Source: Armatimonadota bacterium
Lineage (GTDB): Bacteria > Armatimonadota > Fimbriimonadia > Fimbriimonadales > Fimbriimonadaceae
DNA length: 35,384 bases
Assembly: GCA_020438215.1 (NCBI GenBank)
Contig: JAGQUX010000025.1
Span: 1-35,384 of the forward strand
Reading direction: 5' to 3'
Shown here: positions 13,868 through 23,467 of the stretch, one piece after another
Position numbering within the stretch: position 1 is the stretch's first letter
Layout of the letters: each line of letters opens with the position of its first letter
The notes under the pieces: generated by a model
Told to the model about the DNA's origin: nothing
Database searches by the model: none
Seen by the model: the letters and a program-made list of their open reading frames with translations, nothing else
Position numbers and translations under genes: made by a program

Positions 13868-16800
13868 ATGGACGAAGTCAAGATCGACCAAAAGGGACTC
13901 TCTGATATCCGGATGTATAAAGGCCTGGATCATCTCAACGAATCCGAAGAGATGAAGGTCTTCCTGGAAGACGAGTTCCCGCACCGTAAATCAATGCCGC
14001 TCAATATGGATCGGCGTTCGGTGCTGAAAATGATGGGTGGTGCCGCCGCACTTGCAGGGATGACCCTGACAGGTTGCCGCTACCAACCTCAGCGCAAGAT
14101 TGTTCCGTTTGCTCGGCAACCAGAAGGTGCCAGCGCAGGGGCGGAAAAGCATTACGCGACAATGTTCAGCCTGGGCGGATACGCGATGGGTGTCCTTGCT
14201 CGGCAAATGGATGGTCGTCCGGTGTTCCTGGAAGGGAACCCGCTTCACCCAGCCAGCCAAGGCAGCATTGATGCGAAAACCAACGCGTCCGTTCTCGGTG
14301 TTTACGACCCCGATCGTCTGAAGTATCCGCAGTTCCGTAGCGATACTGCTAACTGGAACGAAGCTTACGAATCCATCCGCAAGGAACTCAAAGATTCTGT
14401 AGATGGCTCTGGTGTTGCGATCCTTTCTGATACTGTCGGTTCACCGACACTCGCCCGCGTTGCTGGCGAATTCATGAAGAAGTATCCGAAAGCGCAGTGG
14501 TTCCAGTACGAAGCGGTCAATCGCGACAATGTTCATCGCGGTGCGAGCCTGGCTTTCCAGCAAAACGCGAGCTTCTATTACAGCCTTGACAAAGCCGACG
14601 TTCTCGTCAACCTCGATTGCGATCTGTTGATGAGCGGCCCGGCTTCGGTTCGCTATAGCCGAGATTTCTCGAATCGTCGTAACCCGGAAGGGAATATGTC
14701 GCGCGTTTACTCGTTCGAGGCATTCCCGACCACAGTTGGTGCGGCGAGTGATCACCGAGTTCCGGTTAAGCCCAGCGAAGTGAAAGGGATTCTCCTGGCG
14801 CTTTGTGCCCAGGTTGGAGTTCCGGGGGCGGCTTCGGTTTCGTTGCCGGCTTCTGTTCCGAAAAACGTTTTCGATGCGATGGCGAGCGATCTCGTCAACG
14901 CAGGCGCGAATGGACTTGTCACCGTTGGTGATCACCATGACCCCGAAGTTCATGCTGCCGCCCTTGCTTTGAACCAGCATCTGGGGGCATTTGGAACCAC
15001 GGTTACAGTAACCAATCCGATTTTGCCAATGCATTCGGATCACGGAACTGATCTGGCGAATTTGACCGCCGCAATGGCGAACAACCAGGTTCGGATGCTG
15101 ATCATCCTGAATGCGAACCCGGTTTACGAAACTCCATCGGATATCGACTTTGCAGAGCTTCTGACTAAGGTTCCAACCAAGGTTCGTTTGGGCTTGTACC
15201 ACGACGAAACTTCGAAGGAATGCGATTGGCAACTTCCTGCGAGCCACTTCCTGGAAACCTGGAACGATGGCTTTGCCTACGATGGCACCTATACTCTGGG
15301 TCAGCCGCTTCTTGAGCCGCTCTACGATTCTCGTTCGGCGATGGAATTGATGGCTGCCTTCACGGATGTTGAGACATCTGGTGAAGACCTGGTTCGCAAA
15401 ACGACCGCTAATGCTGGCGTTACTGCTGCTGATTGGAAAATTCGCCTTTCTGAAGGCGTGGGAACCAGCGCGGCACCGGCGCAGAATCTTGCCGTTACCG
15501 AAGGCTTGCTGAGCCTGATTCGACCCGCGGCGGGCGGAAATGGCATGGAATTGATGATCCTGCCTGATCCGTACATCCACGACGGGCGATTTGGCAACAA
15601 CAACTGGCTACAGGAGCTTCCGCGACCTTTGACCAACATTGTTTGGGATAACGCACTGTTTGTGAGCCGCGCGACCGCCGATAAACTCGGCATCGTTCCT
15701 CCGGGCAAGCAAAAGACTTTCGCTGGCACCCCTTACTACGGGGCCGCCGATATGGCGAAAGTTACTGTTGGGGATCGCACGCTGGAAGTTCCGGTTTGGA
15801 TCAATTTGGGGCAAGCAGACGATGTTTGTGTTCTTCACCTTGGTTACGGTCGAGATACTGGCGGAGAATTTGCCAAGATTCACAAACTTGGCTATATCGG
15901 CTCCGAAGTCACTGCTGGTGGTTTCAATGCCTACGAACTTCGCACTTCGCAAAGCCCGGACATCATTTCTGGTGTTTCGGTCGAGAAGCTCAAGAACAAG
16001 AGTTACGCGATTGCCACTACGCAGCACCACAACACGATTGACGTCAGCATCGTTGACAACGGTCGTGATCTGATCCACGAAATGACGCTGGCAAGCCTGG
16101 CGGCATCTCATGGCGGTGATCACGCTGAAGGTGAGCATGGCGGCGAACATGGAGAAGGCACTCACGGTGCGGTTCTCCACGACACCGAATTCGGTGAGCA
16201 CGGCAATACCAAAGAGGACATGTCGTTCTACACCGGTGAGGATTTCAAAGACAATCCGAAAGACAACTACCAGTGGGCGATGACCATCGATCTCAGTCTG
16301 TGTACTGGCTGTAACGCCTGTACCAGCGCTTGCCAAGCGGAAAACAACATTCCGACTGTGCAAAAGCAAGAGGTCATGCGGGGTCGCGAAATGCACTGGA
16401 TTCGCGTGGATCGCTACTACAAAGGCACCGGCGAGAGCTTGGATACAAACAATCCTCCGATTCGATTCCAGCCCGTTGCTTGCCAGCAGTGTGAGCAAGC
16501 TCCGTGCGAGCCGGTCTGTCCGGTTGCGGCAACGGTGCATAGCCACGAAGGCATCAACCAGATGGTCTACAACCGCTGCGTTGGTACTCGATACTGCTCC
16601 AACAACTGCCCGTATAAAGTGCGACGATTCAACTTCTTCCACTACAGTCAGCGCGCTGACCAAGTGCCAGTGATCCGAATGCTGCAAAACCCAGACGTCA
16701 CGGTTCGTTTCCGCGGGGTCATGGAGAAATGTACGTTCTGTATCCAGCGCATCAAGCACGCGCGGGTTGCCGCGAAAAAAGACGGTCGCATGATCGAAGA

Positions 16801-17002
16801 TGGCGAAGTGCGAACGGCATGTCAGAACGCATGTCCGAGCCAAGCGATCATCTTTGGTGATAAGCGCGATCCGAAGAACATGGTTTCCATATCCCGAGCG
16901 AACAAACGCAACTACTTGTTGCTGGAAGAGCTCAATACTCGACCGCGAACCACATATCTGGCGCGCGTCTCTAACCCGAACCCGACTCTGGAGGGCAAAT
17001 AA
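13868..17002 (+). CDS. actB: Alternative complex III iron-sulfur subunit ActB (B1-B2 fusion)
   Basis: The 1044-residue product has a twin-arginine start (MDRRSVLKMMGG, Arg49-Arg50) ending in a lipobox-like LTGC at Cys70. A molybdopterin-oxidoreductase-like domain (about 80-740) follows; in ACIII this domain lacks the cofactor. A C-terminal ferredoxin-like domain carries four cluster motifs: Cys812/815/818/822, Cys872/875/880/884, Cys904/910/914, and Cys955/958/985/989. In the third, the position expected to hold a Cys is Thr in CVGTRYC, which fits the [3Fe-4S] cluster known in ActB. A His/Gly-rich linker with seven His in 33 residues separates the halves. The ATG at 13868 is preferred to an upstream TTG at 13844. 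Its stop overlaps the actC start. Confidence 0.95.
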   Translation: MDEVKIDQKGLSDIRMYKGLDHLNESEEMKVFLEDEFPHRKSMPLNMDRRSVLKMMGGAAALAGMTLTGCRYQPQRKIVPFARQPEGASAGAEKHYATMFSLGGYAMGVLARQMDGRPVFLEGNPLHPASQGSIDAKTNASVLGVYDPDRLKYPQFRSDTANWNEAYESIRKELKDSVDGSGVAILSDTVGSPTLARVAGEFMKKYPKAQWFQYEAVNRDNVHRGASLAFQQNASFYYSLDKADVLVNLDCDLLMSGPASVRYSRDFSNRRNPEGNMSRVYSFEAFPTTVGAASDHRVPVKPSEVKGILLALCAQVGVPGAASVSLPASVPKNVFDAMASDLVNAGANGLVTVGDHHDPEVHAAALALNQHLGAFGTTVTVTNPILPMHSDHGTDLANLTAAMANNQVRMLIILNANPVYETPSDIDFAELLTKVPTKVRLGLYHDETSKECDWQLPASHFLETWNDGFAYDGTYTLGQPLLEPLYDSRSAMELMAAFTDVETSGEDLVRKTTANAGVTAADWKIRLSEGVGTSAAPAQNLAVTEGLLSLIRPAAGGNGMELMILPDPYIHDGRFGNNNWLQELPRPLTNIVWDNALFVSRATADKLGIVPPGKQKTFAGTPYYGAADMAKVTVGDRTLEVPVWINLGQADDVCVLHLGYGRDTGGEFAKIHKLGYIGSEVTAGGFNAYELRTSQSPDIISGVSVEKLKNKSYAIATTQHHNTIDVSIVDNGRDLIHEMTLASLAASHGGDHAEGEHGGEHGEGTHGAVLHDTEFGEHGNTKEDMSFYTGEDFKDNPKDNYQWAMTIDLSLCTGCNACTSACQAENNIPTVQKQEVMRGREMHWIRVDRYYKGTGESLDTNNPPIRFQPVACQQCEQAPCEPVCPVAATVHSHEGINQMVYNRCVGTRYCSNNCPYKVRRFNFFHYSQRADQVPVIRMLQNPDVTVRFRGVMEKCTFCIQRIKHARVAAKKDGRMIEDGEVRTACQNACPSQAIIFGDKRDPKNMVSISRANKRNYLLLEELNTRPRTTYLARVSNPNPTLEGK

Positions 17003-18462
17003 TGGCAGGGCATACTCCCATCGATAAAGACCTTCTCACCGGAGACCATTCGTACGAGACGCTGGATGCGGCAATCGGCGATATTGTCCTGGATTCCACA
17101 ACCCACAACAAGCCGGAAGTGAAGCTCCCGGGCGGCATTAAGTCCAGCCCGTGGCAGTTGATGTTCGGATTTGGGTTCCTGTTTGTGAACATCCTTTTGA
17201 TGTCACTGACCGTTCTCGTTTTCAACGGGATTGGGGTCTGGGGGAACAACCAGCCAACAGGTTGGGGCTTTGACATTGTCAACTTCGTCTGGTGGATTGG
17301 GATTGGTCACGCGGGAACGCTGATTTCGGCGGTTCTTTTGCTTCTCCGGCAGAAGTGGCGCAACTCAATCAACCGCATGGCAGAAGCCATGACGATCTTT
17401 GCCGTTATGTGCGCGGGTCTCTATCCGCTTCTGCACACAGGGCGACCTTGGGTGGCGTATTGGCTGTTCCCGTATCCGAACATCACGGGGATGTGGCCAC
17501 AGTTCCGCTCGCCGCTGGTCTGGGACGTCTTTGCGGTCAGCACCTATATGACCGTTTCGATCCTGTTCTGGTTCGTCGGTTTGATTCCTGACTTCGCAAC
17601 CCTCCGCGATCGAAGCCGCAAGCGCGTGTCGCAGGTGGTTTACGGAATGCTGAGTTTGGGTTGGCGCGGTTCGGCTAAGCACTGGCACCGATACGAGCAC
17701 GCCTCGATAATTCTCGCTGGTCTTTCGACTCCGCTCGTTCTTTCGGTTCACACGATCGTCTCCTTCGACTTTGCGATGGGCATCGTGCCCGGATGGAACG
17801 TGACGATCTTCCCGCCCTACTTTGTTGCGGGTGCGGTCTTTGCTGGTTTTGCGATGGTTATCCTCTTCGCGATTCCGCTCCGCAAGTTGTACAAGCTGGA
17901 CACGATCATCACCGATAAGCACTTGGATTGGATGGCCAAGGTTATGCTCGCCACCGGTCTGATCGTCTTCTATGGCTACATCATGGAAGTGTTCTACGCC
18001 AAGTACAGTGGTGTTGAACCGGAATTGGCACTCTTCCATAACCGGATCAGTCTTTCCGAAGCTCCCTATTCGTGGGCGTTCTGGATGCTGATTCTCACCA
18101 ACGGGATTATCCCGCAGCTAATGTGGTCGCCAAAACTTCGTCGATCAACGTGGGCATTGGTGACGGTTGCCGTGAGTGTCAGCATTGGTATGTGGTTCGA
18201 ACGGTACGTGATCATCCCGATCTCACTGACCCGCGACTACATGCCGGGCGCATACGGTTACTACACGCCAACCCTTTGGGATTTCGGAATGTTCTTCGGA
18301 ACAATCGGCCTGTTCATCTTCTTGATGTTCCTCTTTGTGAGGTTCCTCCCCATGATCAACATGTTCGAAATGAAAGAGTTGCTCCATCAGATGAAACACG
18401 AGCAAGGGCATGACGACCACGCGCCAGGACATGGCGATGCGGTAGCGGAGGAGGCGCACTAA
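17002..18462 (+). CDS. actC: Alternative complex III membrane subunit ActC (NrfD/PsrC family)
   Basis: This 486-residue integral membrane protein has about ten hydrophobic helices between residues 50 and 460. It belongs to the NrfD/PsrC family, whose members bind quinol near the cytochrome/Fe-S side; in ACIII it is one of the two large quinol-site subunits, with ActF. WWIGIGHAGTLISAVLLL and the HRYEHASIILAGLSTPLVLS segment are typical. The hydrophilic C-terminus is His-rich (HEQGHDDHAPGHG). The ATG overlaps the actB stop by one base and its own stop overlaps actD the same way, so translation is coupled. Confidence 0.93.
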   Translation: MAGHTPIDKDLLTGDHSYETLDAAIGDIVLDSTTHNKPEVKLPGGIKSSPWQLMFGFGFLFVNILLMSLTVLVFNGIGVWGNNQPTGWGFDIVNFVWWIGIGHAGTLISAVLLLLRQKWRNSINRMAEAMTIFAVMCAGLYPLLHTGRPWVAYWLFPYPNITGMWPQFRSPLVWDVFAVSTYMTVSILFWFVGLIPDFATLRDRSRKRVSQVVYGMLSLGWRGSAKHWHRYEHASIILAGLSTPLVLSVHTIVSFDFAMGIVPGWNVTIFPPYFVAGAVFAGFAMVILFAIPLRKLYKLDTIITDKHLDWMAKVMLATGLIVFYGYIMEVFYAKYSGVEPELALFHNRISLSEAPYSWAFWMLILTNGIIPQLMWSPKLRRSTWALVTVAVSVSIGMWFERYVIIPISLTRDYMPGAYGYYTPTLWDFGMFFGTIGLFIFLMFLFVRFLPMINMFEMKELLHQMKHEQGHDDHAPGHGDAVAEEAH

Positions 18463-19067
18463 TGTCACACGGTCGCGATACTTCGCCGAAGCCGTACGCA
18501 GTGGTTGCGGAGTTCGATTCGCCGGAAGCTTTGCTGGAAGCAGCAAAAACGGTTCGCTCGAACGGCTACCGAGACATGGACGCTTACTCGCCGATGCCTG
18601 TCCACGGCTTGACCGACATCATTGATTTCAAAGATGACAAGCTCGGTTTTGTTGTGTTCGCGCATGGCGTGATGGGATTCCTGCTTGGTTACGGCCTGCA
18701 ATGGTGGACAAGCACCGGCTTCAATTTTGGTGGAACTTGGTTCCAGAACACCGGTCTGAACGGCTACGCACACAACGTGGGCGGCAAGCCGCTCTTTAGC
18801 TATCCGGCGTTCTTCCCACCGGCATACGAATTGACCATTCTTCTCGCCGCATTTGGGGCAACTTTCGGCATGATCGCCTTCAACGGTTTGCCGAAGCCGC
18901 ACCATCCGGTGATGAATGCGGCATGTATGGCGCGCGCAAGTGCAGATCGCTTTGTGCTTGCGGTCGAAGCCACCGACCCGCGATACGACGAAGATGAAGT
19001 CTTTGAACTCATGAATACTCTCAATCCGCTTTCTGTCGAGCGAGTTTGGACGGAGGAAGGCTACTAA
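18462..19067 (+). CDS. actD: Alternative complex III membrane subunit ActD (DUF3341)
   Basis: This 201-residue protein matches the ACIII ActD type. A soluble N-terminal domain opens with YAVVAEFDSPEALLEAAK and includes DAYSPMPVHGL. Two membrane helices follow (about 66-83 and 120-143), then a C-terminal tail ending in VERVWTEEGY. ActD has no cofactors and contacts ActB and ActC in known structures. It shares a one-base stop/start overlap with actC before it and with actE after it. Confidence 0.92.
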   Translation: MSHGRDTSPKPYAVVAEFDSPEALLEAAKTVRSNGYRDMDAYSPMPVHGLTDIIDFKDDKLGFVVFAHGVMGFLLGYGLQWWTSTGFNFGGTWFQNTGLNGYAHNVGGKPLFSYPAFFPPAYELTILLAAFGATFGMIAFNGLPKPHHPVMNAACMARASADRFVLAVEATDPRYDEDEVFELMNTLNPLSVERVWTEEGY

Positions 19068-19816
19068 TGAAGCGCACTTCTCTCTGGTTCGGATTGGCTT
19101 TTGCGACTTTCGCGCTTTCGGGTTGCCACTTGGATATGTGGATTCAACCGAAAGTCAAAGCGCAATCTGAAAATGACTTCTACGCTGATGGGCGCGGGAC
19201 TCGTATGCCCGTCGAAGGCACGGTGGAATTCGGAAAACCGAAGCTGGACGAAGCGTTCTACACCGGATATGAAAACGGCAAAATGGTGAAAGAGATGCCG
19301 GTTCCGGTCACTGCCGACTTGATCAAACGAGGCAAAGATCGCTACGACATTTTCTGCTCGCACTGCCACGGTGCCATCGGTGATGGCAAGGGCATGATCG
19401 CTCAACGCGGATTTGAAATGCAACGACCAATTGGTAACTACCACACAGATCGCTTGCGCGAAATGCCGGTCGGGCACTTCTACGATGTCATTACCAACGG
19501 CTACGGAACGATGTATCCGCAAGGGCCACGCATCAAACCGGCTGATCGCTGGGCGATTGTTTCGTACATTCGCGCTTTGCAACTCAGTCAGTACGCTCCG
19601 TTCGGGGCTTTGAACAACGAGCAGCGCGGGCAACTCGGAGTGAATTTTGCTGAACCGATGCCGAACGGGCCTCTTTTCCCCGCCAAGGGGCAAGCGGTGG
19701 TACCCGAGATGGCTCCTGAGCAAATCTTAGAGCAAGGTCAACCGGTAGACGAAGTTAGGGGCATCCCAGCTGAACCTGCTCCTGAGCCAGCTCACGCTGA
19801 AGGAGGCGCACACTAA
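19067..19816 (+). CDS. actE: Alternative complex III monoheme cytochrome c lipoprotein ActE
   Basis: This 249-residue lipoprotein has a lipobox ending LSGC at Cys20. Its single heme c site is CSHCH (97-101), with Met149 in YGTMYPQG as the likely axial ligand. ActE passes electrons from the ActA/ActB chain to the outgoing cytochrome or the oxidase. The start is set at 19067, where ATG overlaps the actD stop; an in-frame upstream start at 19046 would spoil the lipoprotein signal. The C-terminus is a Pro/Ala/His-rich tail (EPAPEPAHAEGGAH). Confidence 0.93.
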   Translation: MKRTSLWFGLAFATFALSGCHLDMWIQPKVKAQSENDFYADGRGTRMPVEGTVEFGKPKLDEAFYTGYENGKMVKEMPVPVTADLIKRGKDRYDIFCSHCHGAIGDGKGMIAQRGFEMQRPIGNYHTDRLREMPVGHFYDVITNGYGTMYPQGPRIKPADRWAIVSYIRALQLSQYAPFGALNNEQRGQLGVNFAEPMPNGPLFPAKGQAVVPEMAPEQILEQGQPVDEVRGIPAEPAPEPAHAEGGAH

Positions 19817-21030
19817 TGGACAACCATGTCGAATCAACAGAAGCCCCGATGACAAAGCTGAACCAGATTCTGATGATGCTCGCGGGCATCTTGCTGGTTG
19901 GCGGCATCGCTCTAGGAGCGATGGGAATGGGCGGTGGCTTGGATATGGCCAAGATCGCGCCGAGCTATATGTTCGCGGCGGCGTTCTGGGGTCTGGCGAC
20001 CATTGGTTGCTTTGCTCTCAAGCTCCTTTTCCACATCACCCGTGGACGATGGGGAACCCCGATCCTGCGCGTTTTTGAATCTGGCGGGAACCACATCATG
20101 TTGGTGCTTGCGTTCGTTCTGTTCGCAATTCCGGTGTTCGTACTGAAGGATCAGTACTACGCTGGTTGGCTCCATCCAGATCCAGCCGACGAGATCATTG
20201 CTCGCAAGGCTTGGTGGCTGAACGAAACGTTCTTCCAAATTCGCCTGGTGATCTACTTTGCGGTCATGGTGGTCTTCGGATACCGACTGCAAGCGTGGCT
20301 CCGCAAAGAAGAAAAGACTGGCGATAAGCGATTCTCTGATCTTCGGAACAACTGGGCCGCACCAGGAATGGTTCTCTTCTTCGTGATCATGTCGTTCTTC
20401 ACAACCGACGTGTTCATGTCGATGGATCCGCACTGGTACAGCACGATCTTCGGATTCTGGTTTGCAGTTGGATCTGCACTCACTGCACTTTCGATTGCGG
20501 TGATGATCGCTGTCACTCAGCGCGACAAAGCCCCGTTCAAGGGTGCTGTCGATAAGCTGATGATGAACGACTTCGGGAACTTGCTCCTCATGCTCATCAT
20601 GATTTGGGCGTACTTTAGCTTCTCCCAATTCTTGATCATTTGGAGCGGCAACCTTCCGGAATTCATCACGTTCTATCTGCGCCGAGTGCGCGAAGGTGGA
20701 TTCGCCAATGTGGGTCAGGCCCTGATCCTGTTCCACTTCTTGGTGCCGTTCATTGCGTTGCTCTCGCCGAGCTTGAAACGGTCGAAATTTGGTTTGGCAT
20801 TGATCGCTGGTTGGATATTCGCGATGCGCATCGTGGATATCTGGTGGATTATCATGCCGTACTTCCGTAAATCGGCAATGCCGCAACCGATGGATCTCGG
20901 TATTTGGATGCTCATTGGTGGAATCTGGCTTGGCGTCTTCGCATGGCAACTTTCGAAGAATCCTCTGCTGGTCAAGGCGCATCCGTATCAACACAACCCT
21001 GAATTGAAGGAGGCAACTGAAAATGTCTGA
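19816..21030 (+). CDS. actF: Alternative complex III membrane subunit ActF
   Basis: This 404-residue integral membrane protein is the second NrfD-like subunit of ACIII and an ActC relative. About ten helices span residues 18-390, with the ActF blocks FTTDVFMSMDPHWYST, YFSFSQFLIIWSGNLPE and RIVDIWWIIMP. In family structures ActF helps form the quinol or proton-conducting membrane part. Its ATG overlaps the actE stop by one base, and it overlaps the next gene by 8 bases. Confidence 0.92.
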   Translation: MDNHVESTEAPMTKLNQILMMLAGILLVGGIALGAMGMGGGLDMAKIAPSYMFAAAFWGLATIGCFALKLLFHITRGRWGTPILRVFESGGNHIMLVLAFVLFAIPVFVLKDQYYAGWLHPDPADEIIARKAWWLNETFFQIRLVIYFAVMVVFGYRLQAWLRKEEKTGDKRFSDLRNNWAAPGMVLFFVIMSFFTTDVFMSMDPHWYSTIFGFWFAVGSALTALSIAVMIAVTQRDKAPFKGAVDKLMMNDFGNLLLMLIMIWAYFSFSQFLIIWSGNLPEFITFYLRRVREGGFANVGQALILFHFLVPFIALLSPSLKRSKFGLALIAGWIFAMRIVDIWWIIMPYFRKSAMPQPMDLGIWMLIGGIWLGVFAWQLSKNPLLVKAHPYQHNPELKEATENV

Positions 21031-21469
21031 TCACCACGATCCTCTCGACGATCGCGATTTTGATGTCCTAGAAGAGCTTGGCTACGAGCCAGTCGATATC
21101 AACGCGTCTGGGAAGAATGTCTTTGCCAATTTTGCGGCAGTGTTTGTGTTCTTCCTGGCGATGGCGGCGGTTTCGTGGTACTTCCTCGTTGCCGTTGACC
21201 GATCCGACTCGCTGACGATCAAGACTCCACCTCAGCAAGAGCGTCCGCGCGTGCCGGAAGCACCCGCACCGCTTCTTCAAAGCAACATCACGGCTCAAAA
21301 AGACATGGTGATGCTTCGCCGCGAGGAGAATGAAAAGCTCAACGCGCTTGAAGTAACGGAAGATAAGAAGGCTGTCAAGATTCCGGTCGATCAAGCGATG
21401 GATATCTTGGCTGAGAAAGGGTTGCCGACTCGCGCTAATGCGGGCACACCGGAGGATTACGGAAAATGA
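21023..21469 (+). CDS. Small single-helix membrane protein of the ACIII-oxidase cluster
   Basis: This 148-residue protein has one membrane helix (about 33-56), a short His/Asp-rich cytoplasmic start and a periplasmic tail. The tail ends with a segment (EVTEDKKAVKIPVDQAMDIL, then AEKGLPTR) that I recall as a common ending in small proteins encoded between actF and sco in several phyla. Its function is not known. An assembly or stabilising role in the ACIII-caa3 supercomplex is inferred from position only. It overlaps actF by 8 bases and sco by 4. Confidence 0.75.
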   Translation: MSDHHDPLDDRDFDVLEELGYEPVDINASGKNVFANFAAVFVFFLAMAAVSWYFLVAVDRSDSLTIKTPPQQERPRVPEAPAPLLQSNITAQKDMVMLRREENEKLNALEVTEDKKAVKIPVDQAMDILAEKGLPTRANAGTPEDYGK

Positions 21470-22350
21470 CAAAGCGTCTTGCCCTTGCAATGCTCGCTTT
21501 GATGACCGCCGGAATCTCTTCAGCGCAGTTCTACGGCAACTATGATGAACTGCCGGAGATCGGTTCTCGCCGTGTTTCGGTGAGTTCAACCAACTCGCAA
21601 ATCCGTATTGACCAAAAGCTGAATACGGTGATTCCTGATGACATTACTTTCACGGAATCGACGGGTAAGAAGGTCACGACGGGTGAACTGTTTAGCGAAA
21701 AGCCGACGATCTTGCTCATGGTGTTCTTTGAGTGCGCGGGTGTCTGCACCACCGAACTCAACAGCCTGACCGATGCAGTCAAGGGCATCAATAAAGAAGA
21801 TGTTGGCGATATGTACAACATTGTGGTGGTCTCCATTGACCATTCAGAGTCCGCTGACCTCGCTGCATTGAAGAAGCAAACCTACACAGGGATTTACGAT
21901 CGCCGGGGAACAGACGATGGCTGGCGATTCGTGGTCGGTGATGAAAAGAACATCAACTCTCTGGCCCACGCGGTCGGATTCAAGTTTTATCGCGATCCGG
22001 CGAACGGTCAGATCACACACCCAGCTGGTTTGATGGTAGTTTCGCCGCAACGACGCTTGACTCGCTACTTCCTTGATGCGAAGTACGACTCCATGCCGCT
22101 CCTGCTGGCTTTGGAAGATGCGAAAGTTGACAAAGTTGGTGAACGCGACAACGTTTCTAGCTGGATCAACTGCGTCAACGTGGACCCGCTCACCGGGAAG
22201 CGATCGCTGAACATCATGAAGGCGTTGCGCCTCGGTGGAATCCTCACCCTGGCGGGCTTGGTTGTTTCAGTCGTGATGATGAACCGGAACAGCGCACGCA
22301 AAGAACGCAAGAAAACGAATTCTGATAATACGGAGATGACAGAAGAGTGA
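21466..22350 (+). CDS. SCO1/SenC-family copper chaperone
   Basis: SCO proteins deliver copper to the CuA centre of cytochrome oxidase subunit II and are thioredoxin-like. This 294-residue protein has a signal peptide (1-20), the CXXXC copper site Cys90 and Cys94 in FFECAGVCTTEL, and the distal His185 in GQITHPAG. A C-terminal membrane helix (about 255-272) is followed by a basic tail, an unusual anchor position since many SCO proteins are anchored at the N-terminus. It is encoded directly before ctaC, whose CuA site is the expected target. Its stop overlaps the ctaC start. Confidence 0.93.
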   Translation: MTKRLALAMLALMTAGISSAQFYGNYDELPEIGSRRVSVSSTNSQIRIDQKLNTVIPDDITFTESTGKKVTTGELFSEKPTILLMVFFECAGVCTTELNSLTDAVKGINKEDVGDMYNIVVVSIDHSESADLAALKKQTYTGIYDRRGTDDGWRFVVGDEKNINSLAHAVGFKFYRDPANGQITHPAGLMVVSPQRRLTRYFLDAKYDSMPLLLALEDAKVDKVGERDNVSSWINCVNVDPLTGKRSLNIMKALRLGGILTLAGLVVSVVMMNRNSARKERKKTNSDNTEMTEE

Positions 22351-23456
22351 ACTCAGGACTATTCAATCTGATTGCAAGTGGGATATTCCAATTCCCGCTG
22401 ATGCCGGAGCAAGCATCGGAAGGAGCCGCGCGCTATGACGCGTTGTTCCTAACGATCTCAGCTCTGACCGTTCTCTTTACCGTCATCGTTTACGTTTTGG
22501 TTGCGGTGTTGGCTGTTCGATATCGCCGAAGCGCGAAGATTGATCGCTCAAATCCAATGACCCACAGCACGATCCTGGAAGCGATCTGGCTTGGGGTTCC
22601 GCTGGTATTGGGACTAATTATGTTCGTGTGGTCTGCGACCAACTTTATCAAGGTTCGCACAATGCCGAAGGAAGGCAAAGAAATCTTTGCGATGGGCAAG
22701 CAGTGGATGTGGCACTTTGAGCACCTTGACGGGATTCGTGAGAATAACGAACTCCACGTTCCGGTTGGTGTACCAATCAAGATGACGATGATCTCGCAGG
22801 ACGTCATCCACTCTATGTATCTCCCGGCGATGCGGGCGCAGTACCACGTCGTTCCTGGACGTTACACCCAACTTCAATTTACGCCGACCAAAACGGGCGA
22901 GTATCTGATCCTCTGTGCAATGCACTGCGGAACTCAGCACTCCGAAATGGTTGGCAAGTTGATCGTCCTATCGGAAACGGACTATCAGAAATGGCAAGAC
23001 AACGGCGGAAACCGATTCCGACCATCGCCGAAGACCATGGAAGAAGCTGGACGATTGACCTTTAACGAACAGGGTTGTGCGAACTGCCACACCAATGTGG
23101 ATAATCCGCGCGCCCCAACAATGCTTGGTTTGATGGATAGCAAGCGAACATTCACCGATGGAAGCTCGACAATTGCCGATGCTGACTATGTTCGCGAATC
23201 AATTCTGAATCCGGAACGCAAGATCACGGCTGGCTGGGAGAACATTATGCAGTCGTATCACGATCAGCTGACGGAAGAGGAAGTGATGCATCTTGTCAAA
23301 TACATTCAGTCCTTGTCTGGAGTGAAAGGTGACTATGAAAAGTCAGAGTTCCCCTCTGATCCACAAGCCACCCGTAAGCTCAATACGACTGACTCTGCCA
23401 ACCGCGAGCAGAGTGCTGGTGCGGCCCAGTTCCAACAGACGCCGAATAGTAAATAA
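22347..23456 (+). CDS. ctaC: Cytochrome c oxidase subunit II with fused cytochrome c (caa3 type)
   Basis: The 369-residue product contains a two-helix hairpin (about 33-97), the cupredoxin CuA domain (105-212) and a C-terminal cytochrome c domain (225-335). CuA ligands are His155, Cys190, Cys194, His198 and Met201 ([12 protein letters not shown]). The heme c site is CANCH (244-248), with Met311 as the likely axial ligand. The fused heme lets ACIII pass electrons directly to CuA. The start is a GTG at 22347 overlapping the sco TGA; GGAG lies about 11 bases upstream. There is no strong N-terminal signal peptide apart from a short hydrophobic start. Confidence 0.95.
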   Translation: MNSGLFNLIASGIFQFPLMPEQASEGAARYDALFLTISALTVLFTVIVYVLVAVLAVRYRRSAKIDRSNPMTHSTILEAIWLGVPLVLGLIMFVWSATNFIKVRTMPKEGKEIFAMGKQWMWHFEHLDGIRENNELHVPVGVPIKMTMISQDVIHSMYLPAMRAQYHVVPGRYTQLQFTPTKTGEYLILCAMHCGTQHSEMVGKLIVLSETDYQKWQDNGGNRFRPSPKTMEEAGRLTFNEQGCANCHTNVDNPRAPTMLGLMDSKRTFTDGSSTIADADYVRESILNPERKITAGWENIMQSYHDQLTEEEVMHLVKYIQSLSGVKGDYEKSEFPSDPQATRKLNTTDSANREQSAGAAQFQQTPNSK

Positions 23457-23467
23457 AAGAGAAGACA

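Noticed and set aside
14441-16843. Two long antisense frames (379 and 411 codons) opposite actB
   Set aside because: They are the complement of a strong conserved gene with Fe-S motifs in frame. They resemble no family and have no Shine-Dalgarno, and arise from codon bias.
19912-20994. 360-codon antisense frame opposite actF
   Set aside because: It lies wholly within a conserved membrane-protein gene and encodes a charged, compositionally odd product typical of a shadow frame.
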